Notes: generated by a model from the sequence alone, not told the origin. Counted from the first letter of the stretch, positions 1-8,979 are shown. The stretch: DNA of 64,000 bases from an uncultured Clostridiaceae bacterium (GCA_947577025.1 CANPTO010000003.1:54823-118822); one strand, 5' to 3'. Numbers and translations are program-made.

Positions 1-189
1 TAAGTTAGCAGTGTAAACTCCTTCTTGATTTATATATTCCGTTTCTCGATACCCTTGAAAAGTTGATAAAATCGAACGAGTAGCAGTAAAAGTTATATAA
101 TTCGCCATACAAAGTAACAAAATCATACCTATACCAAGTATCGCTTTTCTCAAAAATATTTTTGAAATAATAAACTTAAAAATTTTCAT
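1..189 (-). CDS. Membrane protein, N-terminal part (runs off the window)
   Basis: An open frame of 63 codons begins with ATG at 187-189 and continues past base 1. A good ribosome binding site (GGGAGGTG) sits just upstream, inside the end of the preceding gene. The start overlaps that gene by 14 bases, so the two are probably translationally coupled. The protein opens with a short basic stretch (MKIFKFIISK) and one strong membrane helix at about residues 14-35, then a polar extracellular-looking segment. This fits the first part of a transporter permease or other polytopic protein, but too little is present to name a family. It belongs to the operon driven by the promoter at 651-685. Confidence 0.6.
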   Translation of the reverse strand, partial: MKIFKFIISKIFLRKAILGIGMILLLCMANYITFTATRSILSTFQGYRETEYINQEGVYTANL

Positions 190-622
190 ATTTTCGCACC
201 TCCCTTGCACTAATTAGTATGTATATGATAAAAATAAATGTTAAGTAAAAATTGCTAATTAAATTGAATTTTAAATATACATTTGCTAAAGTTGATAAAA
301 GGCAAACAAATATTAATATCATTAGACAATTCAGTGCATATCGAATTGTGATATTAAATATAGTATCTCCTACAAGCATTTTGCAAAATATTTCTGTTTT
401 TTTTCTGTGCAACATTTGATAATGAAAAACTATCACAACAACTGTAAATATTAGAACGATTATCTCTTGATAATCAGTAAAATTTTTCAAAAATGCCTTT
501 AAAATATAAGAATCCAAATCCATAATCTTTACATAATTGAAAAGCAAATTTAGAAAAAAGCAAAACATATATGCAGTACATAGTTCTAATACATCAGAAA
601 TTCTAAATAAAGATTTTTTCAT
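176..622 (-). CDS. Four-helix membrane protein of unknown function
   Basis: This is a 148-residue protein with four hydrophobic segments (about residues 12-32, 50-68, 90-112 and 122-140) and no recognisable domain. A ribosome binding site (GGAGAAAGG) precedes the ATG. It is the first gene after a promoter whose operator is duplicated in front of the neighbouring XRE regulator gene, and its stop overlaps the start of the next membrane-protein gene. The arrangement suggests a regulated export or bacteriocin-related membrane operon, but that is inference. Function unknown. Confidence 0.7.
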   Translation of the reverse strand: MKKSLFRISDVLELCTAYMFCFFLNLLFNYVKIMDLDSYILKAFLKNFTDYQEIIVLIFTVVVIVFHYQMLHRKKTEIFCKMLVGDTIFNITIRYALNCLMILIFVCLLSTLANVYLKFNLISNFYLTFIFIIYILISAREVRKYENF

Positions 623-650
623 ATTTTACTTTCTCCTTTCTCCAGAAATT

Positions 651-685
651 ATTATACAAAGAATAGTCCGTTGCTACAAGCAATG
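651..685 (-). promoter_or_regulatory. Promoter with XRE-type operator, copy 1
   Basis: On the minus strand TTGTAG (674-679) and TATAAT (651-656) are 17 bases apart. An inverted repeat, CATTGC-TTGTA-GCAACG on the minus strand (669-685), covers the -35 box. About 50 bases around it, including box spacing, are nearly identical to the region at 1279-1330. It drives the membrane operon starting at 622. A repressor bound here would block the -35 element. Confidence 0.75.
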
Positions 686-741
686 CTTATTAACATTCAA
701 GATTTTCAACCATAAATTGGTGATTTTTGCTAAAAATAATT

Positions 742-1251
742 TCAATCTTTCTTTCGAGTCAATATAATACCAATAATTGATATAATAAAAATAATTGGTG
801 CTATCCTAACAAATAACCATTCAAATGACTGAAAAGCAACACCTAAAAAGGCATATTCTGGATTATTATAATCCCAATTCAAATAAGAACTATTTAAAAA
901 ATATAAAGATATGAAAGTTATAATTGTAATAGCACATAATGAAATAAATAACCAATGAATTATTTTTCTTTTGGCATTATTCCTTTGTAATAGTTGTAAG
1001 TTTATTATTTCTAATTTTTCAGAAATTGCTTTCAAATCATCTACTTTTGATTCTGAAATATTTTCTCCAAGCAAAGTGCTTACTGGTGTTTCAAAAACCT
1101 CTGATATTGCCACTAACATTTCTGAATCTGGAACTGACAATCCTTTCTCCCATTTAGAAATTGTTTGTCTTACTACATTTAATTTGATAGCAAGTTCTTC
1201 TTGTGAAAGTCCTTTTGATTTTCTTATTGATTTAATGTTTTCTTTTAACAT
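742..1251 (-). CDS. XRE-family regulator with C-terminal membrane domain
   Basis: The protein has 169 residues. Residues 5-60 form a classic Cro/CI helix-turn-helix (LSQEELAIKLNVVRQTISKW). A linker follows, then two hydrophobic helices (about 95-118 and 138-163) ending in RKKD. Membrane-linked XRE regulators of this kind usually control a neighbouring transport or immunity operon. Its own promoter and the promoter of the membrane operon downstream carry the same operator-like inverted repeat over the -35 box, so autoregulation together with control of genes at 1-622 is likely. The DNA-binding call is firm; the ligand is unknown. Confidence 0.88.
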   Translation of the reverse strand: MLKENIKSIRKSKGLSQEELAIKLNVVRQTISKWEKGLSVPDSEMLVAISEVFETPVSTLLGENISESKVDDLKAISEKLEIINLQLLQRNNAKRKIIHWLFISLCAITIITFISLYFLNSSYLNWDYNNPEYAFLGVAFQSFEWLFVRIAPIIFIISIIGIILTRKKD

Positions 1252-1278
1252 TTTAATTAACTCCTTTCTTTACGAACT

Positions 1279-1313
1279 ATTATATAAAAAATAGTCCGTT
1301 GCTACAAGCAACG
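1279..1313 (-). promoter_or_regulatory. Promoter with XRE-type operator, copy 2
   Basis: On the minus strand TTGTAG (1302-1307) and TATAAT (1279-1284) are 17 bases apart. A perfect 6-bp inverted repeat, CGTTGC-N5-GCAACG (1297-1313), spans the -35 box. It lies directly upstream of the XRE regulator and is the near-identical twin of the site at 651-685. Confidence 0.78.
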
Positions 1314-1377
1314 CTTATTAACATTTAAGATTTATAGCCTATAAACTGCTGTCTTGTGTTTCAATTATATATATAAA

Positions 1378-1408
1378 GGACAAGTAATTTTTAACTTAAT
1401 TACTTGCC
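1378..1408 (-). terminator. Terminator of the copper operon
   Basis: A hairpin with a perfect 9-bp core (CAAGTAATT / AATTACTTG) extended by G-C pairs lies just after the stop at 1436. The T-run on the minus strand is short, so the call is moderate. Confidence 0.5.
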
Positions 1409-1435
1409 CTACTTATTGTAGTTTATCTTGCACAT

Positions 1436-1885
1436 TTATTTTTTTGAATAATCCAAACTAGCTCTTATGATTTCTCGTTCTCCTTCTTTTATTAAAAACT
1501 CCATTGAACTTTCTTTTTCTTTTTTATAAATTCTTAATATTTCTCCTTCTCTACTTTCATTTATATAATGAATTTCAAAATCTGTTATTTGGTTATTATC
1601 TAAAAATTCACAAGATAAAGTATTAACAATATATCTAACATATACTACATTATTTGTATGCCTACTGTAATCTATATCTGTTACATAGACTTTTTGTTCA
1701 TATACAAAATCATCTTCTGAAAATGTTTCATTTAGCTTTGAATATGAATCTTGAATTACATTTTCTTCTGTTTCCATATCTTGTGGTAATGTCATTGCCT
1801 CTACTAATCCTAGTTTTAAATTTTGATCTACTTCTGTATAACTTATTTTATATTCTTTCCTGTATTCTCTTTTCACAATTATCAT
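1436..1885 (-). CDS. Acyl-ACP/acyl-CoA thioesterase-like hotdog protein
   Basis: The protein has 149 residues if it starts at the ATG overlapping the copA stop (ATGA, 1882-1885). A longer reading frame upstream lies inside copA and is not used. The segment VTDIDYSRHTNNVVYVRYI (about residues 69-87) is the D-x-N/S-x-H-x-NN signature of the acyl-ACP thioesterase hotdog fold, which releases fatty acids from carrier proteins. The length equals a single hotdog domain, half of the usual two-domain FatA-type protein, so it may act as a dimer. The position as last gene of a copper-resistance operon, translationally coupled to copA, is unusual. The family is fairly certain; the substrate is unknown. 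Confidence 0.7.
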   Translation of the reverse strand: MIIVKREYRKEYKISYTEVDQNLKLGLVEAMTLPQDMETEENVIQDSYSKLNETFSEDDFVYEQKVYVTDIDYSRHTNNVVYVRYIVNTLSCEFLDNNQITDFEIHYINESREGEILRIYKKEKESSMEFLIKEGEREIIRASLDYSKK

Positions 1886-4095
1886 TTCCTTTTTATTGTA
1901 TTTTTTAATCTTAAAGTATTTAATATAACTGTTATGCTGCTTAATACCATAGCTAAACTTGCAATCATTGGATTGATAGAAATTCCAAATGGTTTTAATA
2001 TTCCCATTGCTATTGGTATCATTAAACAATTATAGAAAAATGCCCAAAATAAATTTTGTTTTATATTTCTTATTGTTTTTTTACTGATATTGATTAGTTT
2101 TATGATACTGCTCAAATCATTTTTGGTAAGTATTACATTAGAAGAATCCATTGCAATATCTGTTCCACTATTTACACTTACTCCTATATCAGCATTTGCT
2201 AGAGCTGGGCTATCATTTATTCCATCTCCACACATCATTACAAATTTATTTTCTTCTTTTAACTGCTTAATCATATTTGATTTTTCTTTTGGTAATACAT
2301 TCGCAATGGCTTTTTCTATTCCTAATTCTTCTGCTATTTTTTCTGCTGTTTCTTTGTTATCTCCTGTTAGCATTACTGGTTCTATTTTCATACTTAATAA
2401 GTCTTTTATTGAATCTTTTGCCTCATTTCGTATAATATCATTTACTCCTATTAAAGATAATATTTTTTCTTCTTGTACCACATAAATAATACTGTTTCCT
2501 TTACTTGCAAGCTCTTTTTCTTCTTGTTTATATATGTTTTCTATATGATAGTTTTCAAGAATTTTAGCATTTCCAATAATCACTTTTTTGTTATTTACTT
2601 TTCCTATAATTCCATAGCCTGCAACATTTCCAAATTCTTTAACCTCTAATTTTTGAATTTTGTTTTCATCTAAATAATCTGTAAATGCTTTTCCTATTGG
2701 ATGTGTAGTTTTGCTTTCAATACTTCCTACTATTTGTAAAAGTTCTTTTTCTGACATATCACTATAATTCTTAACTTCTGCTATTTTCAATTTTCCATAA
2801 GTTAGAGTTCCTGTTTTATCAAAAACAATTACATTTGTTTTACAAGCATTCTCTAATATTTCGCTTTTCTTTATTAAAATTCCATTACTTGCACATAAGC
2901 CTTCGCTTACTATAATTGCAAGTGGTGTAGCCAATCCTAAACTACAAGGACAAGCAACAACTAAAATTGTTACGAATGTTGTTATTGCAGTTTCAAAATT
3001 TTGCCCCATTATTAAATACACAATAAATGTTAATATTGCTAAAACAATTACAACTGGAACAAAATATCCAGATACTTTGTCTGCAACTTTTGCTATTGGA
3101 GCTTTTGTATTGCTAGCCTCAACAACAAGTTTAACTATTTCAGATACAGTTGACTCTTTTCCAATTCTTTCTGCTTTATATTCAATATATCCATCATAAT
3201 TTAAACTTCCTGCGATTACTTTATTTCCAAATTCCTTTGTTTGTGGCTTGCTTTCTCCTGTTATAAATGATTCATCAAGATGGGCTTTCCCTTCTATTAT
3301 TTCTCCATCTACTGCTATCTTTTCTCCTGCCTTGCAAACAACAATATCTCCTTTATGAATTTCATCTAAAGTTACTTCTTTTAATTTACCATCAACTTTT
3401 ATTACTGCTGTATTTGGTGTTATTTTTACTAACTTACTAATTGCCTCTTTTGTTTTATCTTTACTTAACCCATCTATATATCTTCCTAGTTTTATAAAAT
3501 AAATAACAATACTAGAAGATTCAAAATATAAATTCATAGCAAGACTTGTATTTCCTTTAAATACTAAATACATATTATATAAACTATATAAAAAACTTGT
3601 AACAACTCCAATTCCTACTAAAGTATCCATATTGGGTGTTTTATGAATTAAATTCTTATATCCATTTCTTATAATATCAAATCCATATATTATAAAACAT
3701 ATAGTAAGTATTAGTAATGAAATCATATAGTTAGCTGTAAAGCTATGTGGATCAAGAAAAGGAATTACAGGTAAATTTACCATGTGTCCCATTGAAATAT
3801 ACATTAAAAGTATAGCAAGTACAGTAAATACAATAAATTTAACTTTTTCTTTTTTACTTTTCGTATTAGTATTTATTTCCTTAAATTCTCCTAAACTTTT
3901 AAATCCTGCTTTTTTGACAAATTCTTCGATTTTGGCTATGTCTAGTTTTGTTTCGCTATATTCAATACTAGCATTTGCCATTACTAAATTTACTGAAGCA
4001 TTAATAATTCCATCTTGTTTATTTAAATACTTCTCTAATCCATTTGAACAAGCAGAACAAGTCATTCCATCAATCGACAAAATTATTTTTTTCAT
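1882..4095 (-). CDS. copA: Copper-exporting P1B-type ATPase
   Basis: The protein has 737 residues. An N-terminal heavy-metal domain carries MTCSAC (residues 12-17). Membrane helices follow, then TGES in the actuator domain, the ion-binding CPC motif in the sixth helix (ACPCSLG), DKTGTLT with the phosphorylated Asp, the Cys/His-Pro SEHP-type motif (THPIG) and GDGINDSPALANADIG near the end. CPC plus an MxCxxC domain indicates Cu(I) export. It follows copZ and csoR, and its stop overlaps the thioesterase start. A degenerate partial copy of a close paralogue lies at 9989-10430. There is no in-frame CGG anywhere in the gene. Confidence 0.97.
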   Translation of the reverse strand: MKKIILSIDGMTCSACSNGLEKYLNKQDGIINASVNLVMANASIEYSETKLDIAKIEEFVKKAGFKSLGEFKEINTNTKSKKEKVKFIVFTVLAILLMYISMGHMVNLPVIPFLDPHSFTANYMISLLILTICFIIYGFDIIRNGYKNLIHKTPNMDTLVGIGVVTSFLYSLYNMYLVFKGNTSLAMNLYFESSSIVIYFIKLGRYIDGLSKDKTKEAISKLVKITPNTAVIKVDGKLKEVTLDEIHKGDIVVCKAGEKIAVDGEIIEGKAHLDESFITGESKPQTKEFGNKVIAGSLNYDGYIEYKAERIGKESTVSEIVKLVVEASNTKAPIAKVADKVSGYFVPVVIVLAILTFIVYLIMGQNFETAITTFVTILVVACPCSLGLATPLAIIVSEGLCASNGILIKKSEILENACKTNVIVFDKTGTLTYGKLKIAEVKNYSDMSEKELLQIVGSIESKTTHPIGKAFTDYLDENKIQKLEVKEFGNVAGYGIIGKVNNKKVIIGNAKILENYHIENIYKQEEKELASKGNSIIYVVQEEKILSLIGVNDIIRNEAKDSIKDLLSMKIEPVMLTGDNKETAEKIAEELGIEKAIANVLPKEKSNMIKQLKEENKFVMMCGDGINDSPALANADIGVSVNSGTDIAMDSSNVILTKNDLSSIIKLINISKKTIRNIKQNLFWAFFYNCLMIPIAMGILKPFGISINPMIASLAMVLSSITVILNTLRLKNTIKRK

Positions 4096-4100
4096 TCTTT

Positions 4101-4310
4101 TTATTCTCCTACGACTTCATATCCAACATCTTCAAGAGTTTCTTGAATTAACTCTTTAGATACATTTTCATTTGCAGTTACACAAACTTTTCCAGTAGTA
4201 TGATCAGCAGTTACACTTTCAACTCCTTCAATATTTCCTACTGCATTTTTTACTCTATTTTCACATCCTCCACACATCATTCCATTTACTTTTAAAATTA
4301 TCTCTTTCAT
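4101..4310 (-). CDS. copZ: Copper chaperone
   Basis: This is a 69-residue heavy-metal-associated domain with MMCGGC as the Cu(I) site. It hands copper to CopA. I chose the second ATG (4308-4310) because the AAAGGA ribosome binding site sits about 10 bases upstream of it but almost touches the first ATG at 4319. It lies between csoR and copA on one transcript. Confidence 0.93.
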   Translation of the reverse strand: MKEIILKVNGMMCGGCENRVKNAVGNIEGVESVTADHTTGKVCVTANENVSKELIQETLEDVGYEVVGE

Positions 4311-4334
4311 AAAAATCATTTCCTTTCTTTTTTA

Positions 4335-4643
4335 TTATTTATTAAATCTTTTGAATAAACTTATTATTTCATCTATCGTACCAACTTTTCCATTTTCCAT
4401 ATCACGAGCTATACAAGTATATAAATGGTTTTCTAATATTTGATTCGACAGACTTTTTACTGAATTTTCTATTGCTGATAATTGTATTAAAACATCATTG
4501 CAATAAGCATCTTCGCCTATCATCTTTCTAACGCCTTTTATTTGACCTTCAATTCTGCTTAATCTATTATTTAGCAATTTCTTTTCTTCTTCTGCTCTAT
4601 GTGTTTTCTTATTACAACATTTATCACATTCATTATTTTCCAT
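4335..4643 (-). CDS. csoR: Copper-sensing repressor, CsoR family
   Basis: The 102-residue all-helical DUF156 protein has the Cu(I) ligand set of CsoR: Cys48 in YCNDVL, His73 and Cys77 in NHLYTC. An N-terminal Cys-rich tail (CDKCCNKK) is added. In this family Cu(I) binding releases the repressor from its operator. A matching operator lies inside its promoter at 4668-4683, so it should autoregulate csoR-copZ-copA-thioesterase. Confidence 0.93.
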   Translation of the reverse strand: MENNECDKCCNKKTHRAEEEKKLLNNRLSRIEGQIKGVRKMIGEDAYCNDVLIQLSAIENSVKSLSNQILENHLYTCIARDMENGKVGTIDEIISLFKRFNK

Positions 4644-4662
4644 TTCCTCACCACCTTAAATT

Positions 4663-4691
4663 ATTATATACCTAGTAGGGTATTTTGTAAA
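4663..4691 (-). promoter_or_regulatory. cop operon promoter with CsoR operator
   Basis: On the minus strand TTTACA (4686-4691) and TATAAT (4663-4668) are separated by 17 bases. The spacer holds ATACC-N6-GGTAT (4668-4683), which has the TACC...GGTA form of CsoR operators. Binding there would shut the promoter. Confidence 0.8.
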
Positions 4692-4838
4692 TAAGGGGGT
4701 ATGTTCTTAAATCTCTTTTCTACCAAGTGCTTTGGAAGGTGTTCTGTTATTTACAATTTTGATATTTTTTGATATATTATAAAGTGCATTATAGTAATTT
4801 TCTATAATACAAATAATTCGATTTTTGGAGGTATCACT

Positions 4839-5603
4839 ATGAAGATATATGAAATAACATTTAGTGCAACTGGAAGAACACAAAAAGTAACTGATATTAT
4901 AAGTTCTGTTTTTGAAGGAGATAAAACAAGAGTTGATATTAGTAACCCTAATTTTAAAGATAAAATATACGAAATTTCACAGGACAGTTTTTGCATTGTA
5001 TCTGTACCAGTATATAATGGGAGAGTTCCTACTCCAGCTGTCGATAATTTAAAAAATATTAAAGGAAATGGAGCAACTGCATTGTTAGTGGCAGTTTATG
5101 GTAATAGAGCTATTGATGATTGTTTATTAGAATTGAAAAATATTTTGGCAGAGCAAGGTTTTAAATGTAAAGCTGCAATTTCAGCTGTGGCTGAACATTC
5201 TATGATGCCACAATTTGCAACTAATAGACCAGATGATGAAGATAAAAAAGAATTAATTGGTTTTGCCAGAAAAATAAAAGAAAAATTAGATAGCAATACT
5301 CTTTCTGAAACAATTAATGTTCCAGGAAAAATGCCTTATGCTAAATCTCCAAATTTACCAATAAAAATAAAAGTCAATAAAGATTGTATTAAATGTGGGA
5401 AATGTGCAAAAGTTTGTCCTGTTAGTGCAATTCCATTTGATAATCCATCTTGTACTGACAAAAGCAAGTGTATAACTTGTATGCGTTGCATATCAGTATG
5501 TCCTAAAAATGCAAGAAGTTTACCACCTGTATTACTATCTATAGTTAGCACAGTTGCTAAAAGTCAATTTAAAGAAAGAAAAGGAAATTCTTTATTCCTT
5601 TAA
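4839..5603 (+). CDS. EFR1-family flavodoxin/ferredoxin protein
   Basis: The protein has 254 residues. The N-terminal 160 residues are flavodoxin-like (FSATGRTQKV near residue 7 resembles the phosphate-binding loop). The C-terminal part holds two 4Fe-4S motifs, CIKCGKCAKVCP and CITCMRCISVCP. Such proteins move electrons between FMN and iron-sulfur centres in anaerobes; the partner is unknown. A clear ribosome binding site (TTGGAGG) precedes the ATG. The gene is divergent from the copper operon and ends in a strong hairpin terminator. Confidence 0.88.
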   Translation: MKIYEITFSATGRTQKVTDIISSVFEGDKTRVDISNPNFKDKIYEISQDSFCIVSVPVYNGRVPTPAVDNLKNIKGNGATALLVAVYGNRAIDDCLLELKNILAEQGFKCKAAISAVAEHSMMPQFATNRPDDEDKKELIGFARKIKEKLDSNTLSETINVPGKMPYAKSPNLPIKIKVNKDCIKCGKCAKVCPVSAIPFDNPSCTDKSKCITCMRCISVCPKNARSLPPVLLSIVSTVAKSQFKERKGNSLFL

Positions 5604-5606
5604 AAG

Positions 5607-5635
5607 AAAAAAGCTGTTACACAACAGCTTTTTCT
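5607..5635 (+). terminator. Terminator of the EFR1 gene
   Basis: A hairpin AAAAAGCTGTT-ACAC-AACAGCTTTTT follows the stop at 5603. A/T tracts on both sides could make it act in both directions, also for the small gene at 5658. Confidence 0.88.
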
Positions 5636-5657
5636 AATTTTCCCTATAACTTGTAAT

Positions 5658-5825
5658 TTAATCTTCGATTTTCATAATAATATCGTATGCAACAAAACAT
5701 TCTTCTTTTGATAGTTTTGTTTCATTAACAAGATATTCTATTGCTTCATCTTTAGTAGAAAAATCTTTTAATATATTCTTTACTTCTTTAAATTTCTCAA
5801 TAACTTTTTTAATTTCATTATTCAT
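5658..5825 (-). CDS. Small hypothetical protein (55 aa)
   Basis: An open frame of 55 codons, ATG at 5823-5825 and TAA at 5658-5660, encodes a charged, probably helical protein (MNNEIKKVIEKFKEVKNILK at the start). A weak ribosome binding site (GAGATGAGA) lies upstream and a bidirectional hairpin lies downstream. No family recognised. Confidence 0.55.
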   Translation of the reverse strand: MNNEIKKVIEKFKEVKNILKDFSTKDEAIEYLVNETKLSKEECFVAYDIIMKIED

Positions 5826-5984
5826 ATTCTCATCTCACTTTCAAATTACTATTTATCGCTATCATTATAACATTATTCTAAAAAAAAGTATATGAAAACA
5901 ACAAAAAAATAATAAGCCAGAAAAGTATTTTGTAAACTTCCTGAGTGTCTTTATGATTTTTATCTTATATATTTTTTATAATTT

Positions 5985-8594
5985 CTATTCTGTTCTTAAC
6001 GCTACAACTGGGTCTTTTTTGCTTGCCATTTTTGCTGGTATTAGTCCTGCTATTATTGTTAGTATTATACTAATTGCTACTAATATTACTCCTGCTATAA
6101 ATGGTACTGCTGTTACTACTTTTACTCCTGTTAGTGCAAAAATTGCTGTATTTATTGGAATTGTTAGTAGTACTGTTATTCCTATACCTATTAATCCTGA
6201 AATTAAACCTACTATTAATGTTTCTGCGTTGAATACTCTTGATATATCTTTCTTTGAAGCTCCTATTGCTCTTAATATTCCTATTTCTTTTGTTCTTTCT
6301 AAAACAGAAATATATGTTATTATTCCTATCATTATAGAAGATACTATTAATGATATTGCTACAAATGCTATTAAGACATAACTTATTGTGTCTATAATTT
6401 GGCTTACAGATTTCATCATTGTTCCTACTATGTCTGTGTAGTTTATTGTGTTTTCATCTTTTCCTTCGTCTTTTTGCATTTTATTATATTCTTCTATTGC
6501 CTCTGCGATTTTATCTTTTGATTCAAAGTCTTTTGGGTAAATACTAATTCCTGTAGGACTACTTAGGTCTATTGCTCCTAATTTATGTAAGTTTTTTTCA
6601 TAACTTGCATTTTTATTTTCTGTATATGCATTCATTAAAGCTGTAATTTCTTCAGTACTTAGCCTGCTCATTGCCATTTTTTGTGAACTACTTAAAGAGT
6701 TATAGTCAAATGATGTACTTTCTCCTTCTTTTGGAAATTCTAACCCTGAAAATACATTTACTTCTTTATTTTCTTTTTGCTCTTTTACAACTTCTGTTTC
6801 ATTTGATTTATTTATAACATATTCTTTTAAATCTTTTGTGTAGCCTATTCCTCCTGTCATTGCCTGCGCTACTGATTGTTCATTTTGTCTTATAATTCCT
6901 ACTACTTTAATATTTTCTGCTTCTTCAATTTTTGCTTTCATAAATTCTTCATCTTCTGATTTATCCATCCAAACTCCATTTTCTTTTTTGTAATAGTCTG
7001 AATTTAATATTAGTTTATATGATAAATTTAGAAGCTCTTCATATGTATATGTAGTTTCTTCTGATTTTTCTACTTTTTCACCTTTTGTTATTTTTTTCAT
7101 TTTTTCTTCTATTTCTTTTTGGTCTTTTAATCCTAAGGTGTATAAAGTATAGTCACTTATTTCATTGTTTTTACCTACAATTAAAACAACTTCATTATAT
7201 GCAGTTGGCCAGTTTCCTGCAAGCAAGTCATACTGTCCTTTTAATAGTTCTTCATTGTCTAACATTTCTGTCCAAACATCGCTTGAACTTGCCATACTCA
7301 TAGAGCCCATAGACATAAATGATGAATTGTTATGTGCCTCCATCATTTCTCCCATTCCCATTGCGTTCATAACAGTACTTGGGTTTACCCTCACCACTCC
7401 ATTTGTTGTGTCTGGCTTATATAAGTTAATGTTTAAGCCATAACTATATGTAATAGCATTACTGTTATTTTTTATTTCATTATCTGTTCCTTCTATATAT
7501 GCCTTTAAGTCTTTTAAATTATTAGTTTCTACTTTATTTGATAATGTTGATATTAAGTCATCCATAATATCTGAAGAATATACTTTTCCTTCTTCTGGTT
7601 GCTCCTCTTTTTCTAAACTTCCCATCATTGTTTCTACCATGCTGCCCATATCTATGGTTGATTCTTCTATTGTTATTGGGTATGATGATAATGTTTCTTC
7701 TTCTACCTTATTAATATAATTTTGCACGCCTGTTGAAATTGCAAGTATTAGTGCTATACCAATTATTCCTATACTTCCTGCAAAAGAAGTTAATATTGTT
7801 CTTCCTTTTTTTGTAAGTAAATTATTCAAACTTAAACGAAGCGCTGTAAAAAATTTCATAGAAGTTCTTTTAAATTTAGCTTTTTCTTCTTTTTTATCTT
7901 CTCCTTTTTCTTCTATTAGTATTGGGTTTGAATCGTCTGTAATTTTTCCATCTAATATTTTTATTATTCTACTAGAATATTTTTCAGCTAATTCTGGGTT
8001 GTGTGTAACCATAATTATTAATTTATTTTTTGAAATTTCTTTTAAAATTTCCATTACTTGCACACTTGTTTTTGTGTCTAATGCTCCTGTTGGTTCATCT
8101 GCTAAAATAATATCTGGGTTATTTACTAATGCCCTTGCAATAGCAACCCTTTGCATTTGTCCACCAGATAATTGGTTTGGCTTTTTATTAATTTGGTCTT
8201 TTAACCCTACTTCTTCTAATGCTTTTATTGCCCTTGCTTTTCTTTCTTTTTTTGAAACTCCTGAAATAGTAAGTGCAAGTTCTACATTAGCAAGTACACT
8301 TTGGTGCCCTATTAAATTATAACTTTGGAACACAAAACCTACTTTATAATTTCTATAAGCATCCCAGTCTCTATCTTTAAAATCTTTTGTAGATTTTTCG
8401 TTAATTATTAAGTCTCCACTAGTGTATCTATCTAGTCCACCAATTATATTAAGTAAGGTTGTTTTACCACACCCACTTTGACCTAAAATAGACACAAATT
8501 CAGACTCTCTAAACTCGATATCAACGCCTTTTAGTGCATCCACCTTTTCTTCTCCACTTATGTATGTTTTTGTTATATTTTTTAGTTTTAACAT
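5985..8594 (-). CDS. ABC transporter, ATPase fused to FtsX/MacB-type permease
   Basis: The protein has 869 residues. Residues 1-225 are an ABC ATPase with GQSGCGKTT (Walker A), LSGGQMQRVAIARAL (signature), DEPTGALD (Walker B) and the switch His (VTHN). About residue 250 begins a permease with one helix, a large extracytoplasmic region of about 400 residues, then three C-terminal helices typical of FtsX domains (IGILRAIGASKKDI). The fusion resembles MacB-type exporters of peptides or lipids; the substrate is unknown. The ribosome binding site is GAGAGG. Confidence 0.92.
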   Translation of the reverse strand: MLKLKNITKTYISGEEKVDALKGVDIEFRESEFVSILGQSGCGKTTLLNIIGGLDRYTSGDLIINEKSTKDFKDRDWDAYRNYKVGFVFQSYNLIGHQSVLANVELALTISGVSKKERKARAIKALEEVGLKDQINKKPNQLSGGQMQRVAIARALVNNPDIILADEPTGALDTKTSVQVMEILKEISKNKLIIMVTHNPELAEKYSSRIIKILDGKITDDSNPILIEEKGEDKKEEKAKFKRTSMKFFTALRLSLNNLLTKKGRTILTSFAGSIGIIGIALILAISTGVQNYINKVEEETLSSYPITIEESTIDMGSMVETMMGSLEKEEQPEEGKVYSSDIMDDLISTLSNKVETNNLKDLKAYIEGTDNEIKNNSNAITYSYGLNINLYKPDTTNGVVRVNPSTVMNAMGMGEMMEAHNNSSFMSMGSMSMASSSDVWTEMLDNEELLKGQYDLLAGNWPTAYNEVVLIVGKNNEISDYTLYTLGLKDQKEIEEKMKKITKGEKVEKSEETTYTYEELLNLSYKLILNSDYYKKENGVWMDKSEDEEFMKAKIEEAENIKVVGIIRQNEQSVAQAMTGGIGYTKDLKEYVINKSNETEVVKEQKENKEVNVFSGLEFPKEGESTSFDYNSLSSSQKMAMSRLSTEEITALMNAYTENKNASYEKNLHKLGAIDLSSPTGISIYPKDFESKDKIAEAIEEYNKMQKDEGKDENTINYTDIVGTMMKSVSQIIDTISYVLIAFVAISLIVSSIMIGIITYISVLERTKEIGILRAIGASKKDISRVFNAETLIVGLISGLIGIGITVLLTIPINTAIFALTGVKVVTAVPFIAGVILVAISIILTIIAGLIPAKMASKKDPVVALRTE

Positions 8595-8692
8595 TAAAAT
8601 TTACCTCTCCTTTTATTTTCTTTAAAACTTTATTATTATAATATAGTTTTGTGTTTATTTTGTGAAAATTAAATAATATTTACAAAATAAGT

Positions 8693-8729
8693 AAAAGCGG
8701 AGAAGTCTAATTTTATCTTCTCCGCTTTT
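8693..8729 (-). terminator. Strong terminator
   Basis: A 13-bp perfect stem (AAAAGCGGAGAAG / CTTCTCCGCTTTT) lies directly after the stop of the small gene at 8734 and is flanked by A/T tracts. It could act on either strand. Confidence 0.85.
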
Positions 8730-8733
8730 ATTC

Positions 8734-8979
8734 CTAGTATTCTGCTTTTAATTTTGTTCTTCTTCCTTGTATTGCCTGCACTGAGCGCCTAATTTCACTT
8801 GACAGTTGCCGGTCAGGAACATCATGTGTTAAAACTCTTTTGTCTTCTTCATCAGTCCAAATACGCCTTTCATATTTTGCAGTTTGCGCATAATTCCTTT
8901 TTCGCTGAGCATTTCTCATTCTTCGAACCTTTTCTCCTTCGCCTCTAGCCTCATAACTTTTTCTCACTTCTGCTTTCAT
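8734..8979 (-). CDS. Small basic SANT/Myb-like protein
   Basis: The 81-residue Arg/Lys-rich protein ends in a segment (RRIWTDEEDKRVL...QAIQGRRTKL) that looks like the SANT/Myb-type helix-turn-helix found in phage and plasmid DNA-binding proteins. Its Arg codons include CGA, CGT, CGC and one in-frame CGG (8809-8811, followed by C), unlike the conserved genes of the window. It has its own ribosome binding site and terminator. I infer an acquired gene. The function is not established. Confidence 0.6.
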   Translation of the reverse strand: MKAEVRKSYEARGEGEKVRRMRNAQRKRNYAQTAKYERRIWTDEEDKRVLTHDVPDRQLSSEIRRSVQAIQGRRTKLKAEY

